NCBI GenBank assembly: GCA_026260175.1
Contig: JAKCWW010000962.1
Span: forward strand, 1 to 36,205
DNA: 36,205 nucleotides
Origin: Reticulitermes lucifugus
Taxonomy: Eukaryota; Arthropoda; Insecta; Blattodea; Rhinotermitidae
Reading direction: 5' to 3'
Shown: positions 19,801 to 32,800 of the stretch, in pieces
Layout: each line of letters opens with the position of its first letter
Position numbering within the stretch: position 1 is the stretch's first letter
Notes under the pieces: model-generated
The model's database searches: none
Seen by the model: the letters and a program-made list of their open reading frames with translations, nothing else
Told to the model about the DNA's origin: nothing
Translations under genes and position numbers: made by a program

Positions 19801-22800
19801 TTTGTTTGTTAAAACTTGCAGACTTTCAGAATGCATGTCATTCATAAGTAGAGGAATGAGTGTGTGTATAACAAAGTTTGTGTGTTTTCCCCTACACTTT
19901 GTGCATTATTTAGATCACTTATGAATACTGTGCATTTCATACATGAAAAGCAAAGAATAGTAATGTGTAATGGGTTGGATGTTCATTATGTACTAATGAG
20001 CCTGAGTGGTAGGCCCTGAAATGCTTCTTATTTGGCCCATTGTTTTTTATGTAGTTTTGCCATTTGTCATTTAAACAGGAATTTAATGCTGTGTGTTACA
20101 GGTATTCCCAGACTTCATCCAAATTTTGTGTTTTGTATGAGCTCAGTGAGGTTTCTTTGATATAAATAGAAATTTCAGCCCCTCTCCCTCAAGCCTACAG
20201 AAATTACTTAAAACGTGATTTAGCAGTTTCATAAAATGAGCAGTTAGGATTGAATCTTTATGATATCTGTCAGGTACTTTTATTTAATGAAACTGTGTAG
20301 CTAAATGCAAATATATTAATAAATAAATTCCTGTGTATTATATTTAAGCCATTAGCCCCCAGAGAAGACTTTTTGGTCTTGTGGCAGGGCTACAGTTCTG
20401 ACTTTTTGAAGTGCTGTGTTAAACTGAACATGGCATTATTGCCTGCTCATGTATTTGTATATGAAAACTTGTTCACTTTCAACATGGATGTAATGTGACA
20501 TGAGATTTCTTCTTACCACACTCCTGCAAAATGCAGTATACTGAATGGTGAATGTATTTCTTTTCTAAAGTGAAGACTTAAAAATAATATTAATTTACTA
20601 TCATATTACTGCATTCAGAAATGGTTTAAATGAATGGTGTTAAAGTTAATTGAACTGAGTATTTTGTAGTGTAAACTGAAGGCAGTGTAACCAACGGGGA
20701 AAGACTGATTTTGAATTACATGACCACTCTTATGAGCGCAGACATTGTGTATGTCGGTGGATAACTGTGAGTCTGTTGCACAAGGTCTAAAGGGTTATAA
20801 AAGTCAGCTGGAATACTACTTAATGTACTATTTTCCTGATATTAATAAGTTTTGTTGGTTGAGAGCGTGACATAAAGTTTAATTTGGTGAAATAATTTGG
20901 TATGCCTTCCCAGACAAGGGCTTTGGATTTTCAGATTGACGGCCATGCAGAACAGGTTACTCACCATTGGTTTGATATTTATTTCATTTGGTGGGAAAAC
21001 TGCCTCACTCCTTTATTGTCTGAGTGTTTGGGATTTTATGCTGTCAATTCTTTTGTAACTTTACTATGCTAAACTGTTTTTGTCAAGAGTTCTTATTTGT
21101 TTTGCGTTGTCATGTTTGTGTGTGTTGACTGGGCTCATAAATGTGAAATAATTACAGGACATGAGTCTTTTATTGATATTGTTTCATATGAATTATCACC
21201 ATCAACCTATTTGTCTTCTACATGTCCTTGAATTCTCTTAGTATAAGTTTTGATTTTGCTGAGCCTGAGAGTGTACTGCAGAGGCCTCACTCTTTACTGG
21301 CAGCACAAGCCAGGAAACTGCAGTTAGTTACTATTTAACCTGTTTAAGTTTTAGAGTAACAATTTTGGGTCCTTCCTAACATTGTATTGGAAGTAAATTA
21401 TGAAGAGCAGTAAAATGTTGTGGGGTATCTTAAAAGTGGGTCATTGCTGAAAAGGTACAATAATTTCTCAATGTATACACTTTTAATTTGTATGTTTAGT
21501 GTGCCACAAGAATGCCTTCTTAGTTTGGAATGCTGCTAGTTCTTACTTTAATATGCTTGGACACTACCAACAACAGACACCCTGGCAGATTGTTTGACAC
21601 AATATATGCCAAACATAGGGTAAACTACTCTGTGAAGTCTAAAAAAAAACAAAAAGTGGTGTCAAGGCATTTGTAAATGAAACAGCATTCTTATAACTCA
21701 AAACTGTATGAAGTTTTTACATGAATAAGTGATTGTGATTATAAACTTTATGTTACTTGTACCGTACATTTTTAATTATATATATCTTATGCAGACAAAT
21801 GTACACTTGTCTGCATAAGATATATATAATAGTGTACATTTGTCTGCATAAGATATATATAATTGTGTACATTTGTCTGCATAAGATATATATAATTAAA
21901 AATGTACGGTACAAGTAACGTAAAGTTTNCCATAGCCAGACAGGCAAAAGAAGTTTATCAATACAAAAACATCAAAGAGAAATTACATAGAACTAATGCA
22001 GCTATTCGGTATAACAAATCATGCCGACGTGTACATTTCTGCATAAGATATATATGATTGTGATTATGTTAGGGAGTACAACCCTTTGGTTGGGTTTGGA
22101 CCCAGAAAGTCTTTGCAACTCTTTATATGCATTCTTATGGGAAATTTGTAATTTATACATTTTTATTTACATGGCATTTTACACTTAAAATGAGAGAGTA
22201 CTGTACTAGATTGGTATTGTTCTGATTTTGTATCCTGTGAGTTTCCTGGACTTGGTCCTGAAGTAATTACAGAAGCTTTGGCTTGGCTTGGCTGTGTGCA
22301 TGTTACAGCATTTGTTCGTTTGAAATGGTAATTCTGCTCCTGTATGTGTTTATAGAAGTACAGAATGTGAGAGGCAACAGAACTTTGCAGTACACTCTGA
22401 GCATTTCATCTGCTTATTTGAACTGAAATACTTGTTTGCAGTTTTCATCAATATGATTTTGTTGTGTGTTGATTGTGGGCATATGTTTATTGGTTGGGTA
22501 GGGTTGGAGATAGTACCCAACGGGATTTCCCTACCGACTGACTACACGGGAAGGAGTACGGGGGAGGCTTACGTTCAGTTTGTAAACAAAGAAGTGGCAG
22601 AGAAAGCTCTGCAGAAACACAAGGATAAAATAGGACACAGGTGGGGAAGGCTGATAATGGAAGGGAGGGACAGGGTGGGCTGAAAACCCAAACCTCCTAT
22701 TCTACTACGGTATACCTCACTCTGCTTCATAATACATCAGCTGGGTGTACATTGTAGAGTAAATTCATATTCTGCCAAGGGCATGTGGGGTACTTACAAG

Positions 22801-25800
22801 GTAGGTGGTTGCTCTTCATAATATGGTATTAATTTCTGTACTGTCATCATCAGGTAAGAAGGGACTTTAATAAAAGAAATAGTCAAATGTTAGTATACTA
22901 TTTTCATACATAATGCAGTGGTTGTGAAAAATTGGAATTTCTGGAACTCTTTTTCCTGGATCTACCATCAGTCGTTCTCAGACCATTTGTCACTGGACCC
23001 CTGTGATTGAATAAAATAATTTTAACTCCCCTTCACACATCCTGTAAAAATAAAAGATTCAAGTAATCTGGGATATGATGCCTTTTCAATTTGTAGTTAC
23101 CAGTGTTTTGGGGGAGTAGAGGACTACTCAGACGCTGAAGATGGAGGCAGCAAGCTCATCTGAAACATGTGTAACTTTTTGCCAATTGACATGGTATAAC
23201 ATCCCAGAAGACTTGAATATTTGGCAGCAGTACTGTGAAAACCTCAGATCTCGCCCTTCACAAATTACGTGTGATTCAGCTATGTCAAAAATAATTGCTG
23301 GCGATTGTTGATGATGTCTTTTGAAGTACTTTCTGTATAAAACTGTATTTTTGTAATTTCTTGTGGCTTTTTATAAATTCATGTATATTATAATTAAACC
23401 ATTAGCCCCCCCAGTAAAAGCTTCATGGCACCTCCCAGTTTTCAAAACGCTGTGTTACAGTGAACAAATAATTCATTGACTTATTGTATTTATGTATGAA
23501 AATTAGTGTACCTTCAACATGGATATAATGTGACCATATGATTTATGTGTACCAGACACATGTGAACTGCAGTATATTGAATAGCGAATATATTCTTTCA
23601 TAACAGTTTTTGCTGTATGGTTATCAAGCTACAAAACCAAGAACCACTGTGCTGTGTTTTCAAAACTTGGTGGTGGTTTTCTTAAATCTTTTACCTGCTG
23701 TCAACTAGAGATGTAGTTACCATTAAACTACAGTATGGTATCAGGTTTGTTTACTGTTACCATTACATGTACCCTTTATATTAAACGGGGGTTCTCAGTT
23801 TTAATGTTTAGTGATTTTGAAGATACTGATAAAGTGACAGCCCTTTTCTGTCCTCTATAAGACAGCTTCTGACATCACAATCTTCACGTGCAGGTCCACT
23901 GGTCCACCAACAGCTTATGAATTTACTGCCACATATGGTTGCATGCTGTGTGTTTTTCTCTTTGCTCTGTTTGGCATTACTTTTAGTACATTATGTATAA
24001 GAACAGCATAATGGCATGAGTTTTGAATTTTGTTATATCAAAATGTGATTTTTTAAAAATATATGCACAAATTAATATGTAGCTGGTAGGAGTAAGGTTG
24101 AAAAAAAAAGAATGGGAAAAGTTAAATGAGTGTGACTTATCACAAATGTGAAAGTTTGGTTTATATATTATTTAATAATGCTGTATCAGGTGTGGGAGTT
24201 ATGGAGCTCTGAGTGAGATCTAAGGACAACTGAAAATATGGCCTGTTAGGTACTGTCAGCACATTCATATGGCTGCAGTGGGGGTAACTCTGAAAATGTT
24301 ACAGGTAACATTTCTGTGTAAAGTGGACTTGTTCCAAATCAGTTATCACAGAGCCAAACACAGTACAATACAATACAGTTAGGTTTATGCTGCAGTCAGT
24401 GACATTGTAGAACCATCCGGTGGACTAAATATTCCCTGTAAGCTATATTTTACCTATTTGCCCATATCTTGTACATTTTTCGCCCAACTTAGATAAAATT
24501 CGATACAGGAAGTGTTCACAAAATCTTAAATGAGTGATCGTGAGTTTCATGAAAATCGGTTCGTTGAAAGCCATACTTCACTTGCAGACAAATTAATTTC
24601 CATGTGTGTACTTTCCACGTTTGTTTGCGTATTGGGTGCAATTCGGTATAATGCTGTCGAGTATTTGTAGTTTCTTGAAAATTGGCGCAGTGTAGGCCAG
24701 GCCATACTTTCTTATGGGCATAAATGAAGTAACATTTATGCATGTACCATGAAACCATATGACATTCTGAAAGTAAAGAGGCCTATGTAAAGTCTGTGTA
24801 CTTTGTCATGGAGTACACCATGTGTAAACTTGTTACTTCCTGATCCCTCCTAGCATGCCATAACTTATCTGATTATTATAGCCTCAGCACTTGATACAAT
24901 GTCATTTAGTGAGGTAACGGTGAAAAGGGATAATTTGAGATCTGTAAAGGATAGCTTAAACTGAACAAGTGTTTGATATTGCATTTGATGACCAAAAGCT
25001 GCAGTGAACTATATTTCAGTGTATAGGCATGCTGCAAGATGCCAGACAGCATTATGGTTTTAAGAGAGAGTGGTTCAGGTGTATGATACAAGTTTGGAAA
25101 GTTTGGTGTTTGTGATAGGACATTTTATGATAATCACCAGGGCTTGAGCAACGTTGTGTTGTTGGTAACTGAAGTATCATTAACCTTCCAGGTGCAGGAT
25201 CTGGAATAAAATAAGCATATTCTGCCTTTTTGAGTTAATAGAAATTGTACTTTCCTCAACTGTGCACTAAGAGCCTGTGTTTTGACATAGTTTTATATCT
25301 TGAGAATTTGACAAACTGCTGTATCAAAGGGAGCCAGGATAGGTTATTTAGTATGGGCCAGACAATCGGGCGTTTGATTCCCAGCAGGGACAAGAGAGAT
25401 TATCTTCTTCAAAATGTCCTATACTGGCTTTGGGGCCCACTCAGCCTACCATGAAATGGGTACTAGGTTTTTTCCCAGAGGTAAAGCAGCCAGGATACGA
25501 AGCAGACCACTCACCTCCATGTAGTGCCAAGGTTGATATTGAGTGGAGTCATACCTCCACTCCCCCTGTATGTCTTCGTGGTGTGCACAGGGATTTTACC
25601 TTATCTGCATTATGAACGTGGGCCGGGATAGCGTAGTCGGTATAGCGACTCGCTGCGGGCTGGATGGCCCGGGGATCGAATCCTGGTGGGAGCAAGATTT
25701 TCCGCACATCCAGACTGGCCCTTGGCCCACCCAGCCTCCTATACAAGGGGTACCGGGTCTCTTTCCTAGGGTAAAGCGACTGGGGCGTGGAGATGACCAA

Positions 25801-26769
25801 CCACCCTCTTCTAGTGCCAGGGTTAAAGAAAGAGTAGAGGGTCTGTTCTAGGGAGAACTTTACCTTTACCTGCATTATGAAGTGACTGAATATAGTAAAC
25901 CCTTGTCCAGTGTGAAAGAATTTTGAGAATAATTTGCCAAATATGGAAATTTTGAGTGTACGCAACCTGTCAAACATTCTCTAGTATTGTAGATGCCATT
26001 ACGGATGCCATTGTCTCCTAATCTCACCAGTACTCTTTTTTTCTGTCTGGCATCACTCTGTGCTTATCTCACTAATACAGTTACAATGTTAAGTTCACTG
26101 AAGTTGTGTTTCACTGATTTGACTGTTTAGTGTTTTCATTTACCATATTTGAATGTTGTTATGTTTATGGTTTTATTGTGTTTTAATTTTATTTATGGTA
26201 TTGATCAAACCCTTAATTTATTTGTGTGTGTGTTAAACATCTACATGTCTGGGCATTAATCGGGGACTCTGTGGTCATATCCACGTGTTGCCATTTAAGC
26301 CATAAGATGCGAGTTCAGCACAGGCTTATCTAGTGCATTGTTCTTGAGGATCCTGACCCTCATGCTTGACAAGGGTGGGCTGTATTCTTGTAATAGTTCG
26401 AGCATCTGTCTTGGGTAGTTCTGATATTTCCAGCAGTATCTGTTTTCTTGGGCCTTGGCTTTATCGTGCATAGTCCTATTGTTTGCCAATTTTTTAAATA
26501 AAAACTGGAAACCACTAAGTCTTCAGCTTGTCTGTGCAAGATGTGACACTTGGGGCCCTTTAAAAGACACTGTGAAACCACCTGAGAAGAATCAAGAATG
26601 TGATTCCCAGCAGGGATATGAGATTTATGTCTTCTCTACAACGAGACTTGCTTCCTAATAAATGGCTACCAGGTCTCAAGTAGCCAGGGCATGAAGTTGA
26701 CTACTAACTTTGTAGAGCCAAGTTAATGAATTTGTAGAGCTATACCTGTGTTCCCCCCATACATCTTCA

Positions 26770-26803
<34 letters not shown>

Positions 26804-29800
26804 ATTATTATTATTATTATTATTATTGAGCACAGTGATGACATTAGCTTCACATGCATCAGCTAGAGAAGAAGGAGAAGCTGCATGCTAAGAGTGATTT
26901 TGAGAAGAAAAATCTTGCTCTTACTGCAGCATGTTAGTATCCAACCCGGATCAAGTATAGTAGTTCAGATTACTCATACAAGACCAAACCTATATATGGA
27001 AGTGAATGTGTAATGAGGCATTAGCTGTATTTGAATTCTAGAATGTTTACCTTTGTATATCAAAGGTCTTTTCTTGGAAGGTTAATGAATGCTTAACTGG
27101 CTTGGATCTGTAGAGTAAAAGTGAGATATTCCGTAGAGTAATTAGCATAAAAATGTGTGTGGCCTGGACACAAGACATATTTTACTGGAAGAGTAAGGTT
27201 TATGAACACTTCTTAGTAGAATGTAGGGAGTGCAACAACTCCTAGTTATTACTACTACTATTACTATACTAGTGAATGCTATATTCTGTTGCGAGATATA
27301 TAGCACCCATTTTTTGTAGAATAGGCTGAAGCAATTTCAGCACAATATGAACACAGACTGGAGATATTCCTTGAGAGAGGAATAATGACCACCAGAGTGG
27401 GGTAAGAAACCCAGTGGTGTGTGGGGTTGTATGCGTTATTTACATAGTAACGTACTTTTTGATTGTTAAAGACTGCAAACAGGACACTTTAAAGTGCATT
27501 GCTGCATATTTCAAGTTATGCAAATACCCAGGAACTTGAAATACCACTACATACAAAACTACTATTTGTGTTGTTCTATGCTGAGGCCACAGAAGTTGCA
27601 TGGGTGGTGGGAATGGTAATGCTGTCCTCTTTTCTCTGCTGTTTTATTCATCTCCACCCTGTCTTAAACCAACACAAAGCACATATTTCGAATGAAGTTT
27701 ATCATGCGATTATCAAAGATAACATGCATGTAAAAGGAGTGGATGAATGGTTGGAAGAGAATATAGGGGAGTGTAACAGCTTCAGAAGGATGTGATCCAT
27801 GGGACTTCTGTGGTCTGGATGTAGTCACATAGTAACTAACCATAATTGATATAATTGAGATCAGTGTTGTTCAACATATGTAGAAGCATGTTATGTGTGC
27901 ATAAATCATGACAGTGTATTTGCAGTGGATTTTGCTGAAAAGTTTAAAGTTTCTGGCTTGTATGGGCAGTAGCATTGTGAGCTAAGATAGTTGAGTTAGT
28001 CCAGTGATTGGCTGGCTGTGGGCTATGTGACTGGCTTTCACTTTCTAGCAGGAGCAGGGAATTTTCTTATTGTTACCGTTACGTCCATACTGGCTGTGTG
28101 AGCCACACAACTTTCTATTCACATGTTATCAGGTGTCGTTTTGGCACAAGTGAAAGTAGTTGGAATGTAAGCTGTCTAGTGGCTAGGCTATGAATGCACA
28201 AATTGACCTCTGCTCCCACATATGATACTTCACCTTTATTGTCCAGTAAGAGAGATTTTAAATCTCTCACTGCTCTGGGGTTGGCAGCTAAATTTCTCAC
28301 TACTGTGGGGTTGGCAGCCAGTGGTCATGTCCAGGAAGAGAGGGTTTTAAATCTCCTGGTTCTACAGGGGGTGGCAGACTGTTAAAGAGAGACAAGTTGG
28401 ACAGCACTGAGGATTAGGAGCTTAAGCTTTCATTAGCTTCGATGTAACATGCTTGAATATTGACATTATTTTGATGTTATTTCACAGTTTTGTTACATGT
28501 CATAATTGCATTACCTTGTGCCCAATCCAGGTACATTGAAATATTCCGTAGCAGTTTGTCTGAGGTGCGGGCTGCTATTGGACCCAAGATGCGTCCTATG
28601 GGTCCAGGAGGCTTCAATCAGAGACCAGCCCCATATGACCGAGGTGATAGATTTGGTGGGATGAACCGTTACAACAGCATGGGTAGAGGATCTCGGAGCT
28701 TCAAGGGTGAGTTTGTAGTTGTGAATGTTAGTTTGTTAAACAGCTGGTCAGTTTTTATGATATAATCAGCGGAGTAGCTGTGTTCTTTTTCAAGTGTAAC
28801 TACTGTAAAATAGCAAAGTGGCGCCTGTGTTTAAAAGAAACTCATCTTTGTTTTGTTTCTGTTTAGTGTGCAAAAAATAAAAAATGTGTGATGTCTCATG
28901 TTATATGTGAATAATTGTTTTGTCACTTCTGTTTTGTTGTGTCATTTCCAAGATTATTTGCTTCTGCAGTAGTGAGAGTCACAATAAAGTATTTACTCAG
29001 ATTTGTTTTATGTGAGCCACCTGTGATCACTGTAATTGTAATAAGGTATAATATTTTTTGTGGCTTCTTAGGTTTTGGAGACTTTGATGATGGGCCAGGA
29101 TCCTGGGGATTTAACTCATCATGGGGTGGCGGTGGTGGCCCTGGGCTCCGTGGCAACCTAGGCAGTCGTAGTGGTGGTATCAATATGAACATGAATTCTG
29201 GTGGATTTGGTGGACTAGGAATGAGTCGTGGCAGTCGTCCTGGTGGAGGTGGTGGAAACTGGGCCAGCAATGGGACTGGACTGGGTGGAGGTGGCGGCGG
29301 CGGTGGGCATTGCATCCATATGAGGGGATTGCCGTTCAGAGCAACACAGGCAGATATTGCTGATGTAAGGCTATTTGAGATTTCTTCTTTTAGTGTTTGT
29401 TGAGTACCATATTTAAATGAAATTAGAAGTCTCCGAATATTAGTTTAACCCCCTACTAACTAAGAATTATAAAAGACCATTGTATTACTGTCTTGTCTGG
29501 CAGCATGTCAGACCATTTGATAGACCTTTGTGGAACTTGGTATGAACATGTGGACACTATTCCATCATCAATGCCACCAACTTGGTGGATGTGCAGGTTT
29601 ATGAGGAAGGAACTATTTAATGTAGGGTCTGATAATTTGTTTGGTGAGAAGATGACAGGCTTTGGAATGTGATTCTGTGCAATCTGGTGGATCAGTATCA
29701 ATTTTGGAGTAACCTGCTGCCTGCCATCTTCAGGGTAGAATAAGATGAAGATGGCTAGGACTCTTATAGACTCCCCCAAAGTGTTGGTACATGTGTGCCA

Positions 29801-32800
29801 AACTACATGGTGTTGCACAATAGATGTTCAAATGTTAAATCTTTGTATTTGCTAATGTGGGAGCTTTTAATTTCTGTTGTATCATAATAGACTTTCAAGA
29901 TGTATGGTGTGATTAAGATTTGTGGATTTTCTTCTTCTGTAAAATGTAAAGCAGCAAGGCAGCCACTTTATATCTGCTTTTCCCCAGGCTTGTCCACCTT
30001 GTAACTTGTGAGTAACATGTTGCCTGTGACACTGTTAGGTTGTCTGTGGAGACATCTGATATAAGGAAGCATCTTTTAATCTTCGGTGACAGTGACGTGA
30101 TCAAATGCTGACGAAATTCCACTCATCTGGCAAACTATGAAAGAAAACTTATTACTACCTCCATATTCCCAACTCATCCTGCCATAAGTACATATTGCTA
30201 GCGGTAGTTCTTGGTCAGCATTGAAAAGTTTTTTCAATGATTCGTGATGTGTAATGGGGATGTTTTCCAGGTAACAACTTGCAGATGGTCAGGCACCAGC
30301 AATGGCTGCTTTCTGATACTTTCATTATCAAGTGTACAGTTTATCTTACTGTGCAGAAGATCACACTCAGTTAAAATCTGTGTGATTCAAAACATAATGA
30401 TTGGTGGAGGGAGACAGTCCTTAGCTTTTAGTAATAGGATTTTTTAACTTTGGGGAACCTTCTTCAGCTGTAGGGTTTACCATATGTCTGACCATCCGCA
30501 TATGAATCTAGGTGAATGGTGAAGGTATGTGCGTGTGACTGTTTTGTGACCAGCATGTTACCGTTTTTTATTCAGAGAGTTTTATGAGACAGAAAGGAAC
30601 TGGCTTCTCGGTGCAGTGGTAATTAAAATAAGAACATTTGTATATAATGCTAGTGAAAAATGAGAGAATGAATATTTCTTCATTATTGTTAGTGACAGAT
30701 TTTTATGTTTTTGTGTGAAATGCGAGTGTTAGCAAGAAATGTAATATTGAACAACATCTCATAGCAGTGCATAAAGATTCATCAGTAACTATCCTGACCT
30801 CCAGCAACAGAATATCCTGACAACTATATTTTCTGTATAATGTATAGAAAAGTACCAGTATGCAATGGACGGTCTGGGGATCAAATCCTGGTGGGGGCGA
30901 GATTTTCTGCACCTGTCCAGGCCGGCCCTGGGGCCCACCCAGCCTCCTATACAATAGGTACTGGGTCTTTGCCAGGGGTAAAGTGGCCGGGGCGTGGAGG
31001 TGACCACCCACCCTCATCTAGTGCCAGGGTTAAAGAAAGAGTAGAGCTATATCTGTACTCCGCCTCTGATCCTTCAAGGCCCGTTCTAGGTAGAACTTTA
31101 CCTTTACCAGTATGCAACTGCAAGTATATGTATCTATATGTAATTGTACATACACTAATACATTCCACGTTTCATGTATTTAAATTCATGTTGCCTGCGT
31201 ACAGACCAAATTTTGCCGAGGTTGTTTACACACCCAAAAAAAGAAGGGGCTGTGTAGGCTTACTTTACCATCATATTTGATGGACACAACTAATGGGCCC
31301 ATGAACACACCCATGTCTTCTGAATGAAATATTGTTTTCATCCCAGCAGTCATCTTGTAGTTTCAATTGATGTTAATAGTTTCGGTCAGTTAGGTAAAAT
31401 GTTAGGTTACACATGTTCACAACATTTTCCTAACATGGAAGCTTACAGAAAGGCTGGTGGAGTTTGCGATGAAGTGACTGAGGAGTCGGGCAGAGCTGCT
31501 GGAGAACCCTGCGCTTTCCTCTGCACTGCATTTTGTTCATTCTGGTAACTCAGTTAATTCATTTTGTTAATGGCAATGGAGGACAAATTCAGAGTTTCTG
31601 AAAATGCTCTTCACTTTGTAGTGTATGTCATGTAATTTAGTTTTTTAATTTTCTGTTTGCAGTTCTTCCGGCCGGTAGTTCCAGTAAACATACGTCTCCT
31701 GTATGATAACAGTGGCCGTGCATCTGGAGAGGCAGATGTTGAGTTTGCAACGCATGAAGAGGCAGTGAAAGGCATGTCCAAAGTAAGTATATTAACATGA
31801 AGTATTTTTGATATTTTAGAAGTTATTTTCATTCATTTCTTATCACCAGTACTTCAATTAGTAGATTGAACTCAACAGGTTGGTATCAGCTTTCTGTCTG
31901 GTGGAGGGTCTTCACCCTTAAGACTTTCACACATCTTCCACCATATTTATGGCTGCTGGGAAGAGAGGGTGTGCCAGTATTTCAGATCTTGTAGGAGCTG
32001 GTCTGGACCGAAGCAGATGAAGCAAGGGCAGACATGTACCATGAAGATGAAGCAAAAGTCTTGGAAATAGCTGAGACGAGTGAGGTAATGGGCTACACAA
32101 AAATTGACCCTGTAGGTAGCAGAGGCATCAGCCATCAATGTGGTATCCAAAATATAGAAGAAATGGTGCCTGCTTGAATGACAGAATAAAACGTGTGTAT
32201 TATGAACGGTGCATAATTAGAATGTACAAAGACCAGGACACAGCTGTCCTATACGGAATGGAAGAAGTCCTGTAAAACTGCACAAAAGATGGCAGAGTTC
32301 ATGTTGTTGAGAAGAGAGGCCCATGGTGTGATACAGAGGAGGAGGAGAATTACTATTGATTTGATAAAAATGTGTGTGGAGTCAGAGCTTCAGTCTTAAA
32401 ACATGGGTTTCTTTTCTGGATAAGGTAGTCCTTTAGCCCTCTTGGTGCCAAGACCCTACCTGAAGTGTATGTACACCGCTCCCACCCCCCACCAAAGATG
32501 TGAAGACATACCCTAACCATGGTTGAGAATCTCAAAACAAACCTAACATCAAACTGTATGCAGCCTTCATTTGAAAGCAGAAACTGTACTATCAGGTACA
32601 TTATTCAGCTGTTGTGACTTACTCCCAGTAGTTTCATCCCTGCACATTTATTTACATAGCACATCTGTAGGCTTAGTTACACATATTTATGAGGCATAAG
32701 AACAGTCCAGGTTCAGAAGCTGCAGGTGACAGACTTCACTTACTGTTTGAGAATATGGAATACAGTGTAGTACAGAGAGCTTTTATTGTGGAAATCTGTA

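Noticed and set aside
21807..21905. CRISPR-like regular repeats
   Set aside because: The 33-bp units are directly adjacent with no spacers, inside a palindrome in a eukaryotic intron.
25621..25697. Possible tRNA gene
   Set aside because: A- and B-box-like motifs are present, but the sequence runs on into a SINE body with a TTTACC tail and target duplication, and no good cloverleaf with an anticodon stem is apparent.
25549..25977. 142-codon minus-strand frame and overlapping plus-strand frame
   Set aside because: Both run through the SINE copies; the sequence is repeat, not protein-coding.
27499..27795. 98-codon frame inside hnRNP intron 4
   Set aside because: No similarity recognised and no promoter or splice context; a chance frame in a 5.9-kb intron is expected.
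28923..29315. 130-codon proline-rich frame on the minus strand
   Set aside because: It is the complement of the glycine-rich exon 6 of the hnRNP gene; poly-Pro arises from reversed Gly codons.
30703..31280. Overlapping 104- and 146-codon frames on both strands
   Set aside because: They read across the truncated SINE at 30866-31108.
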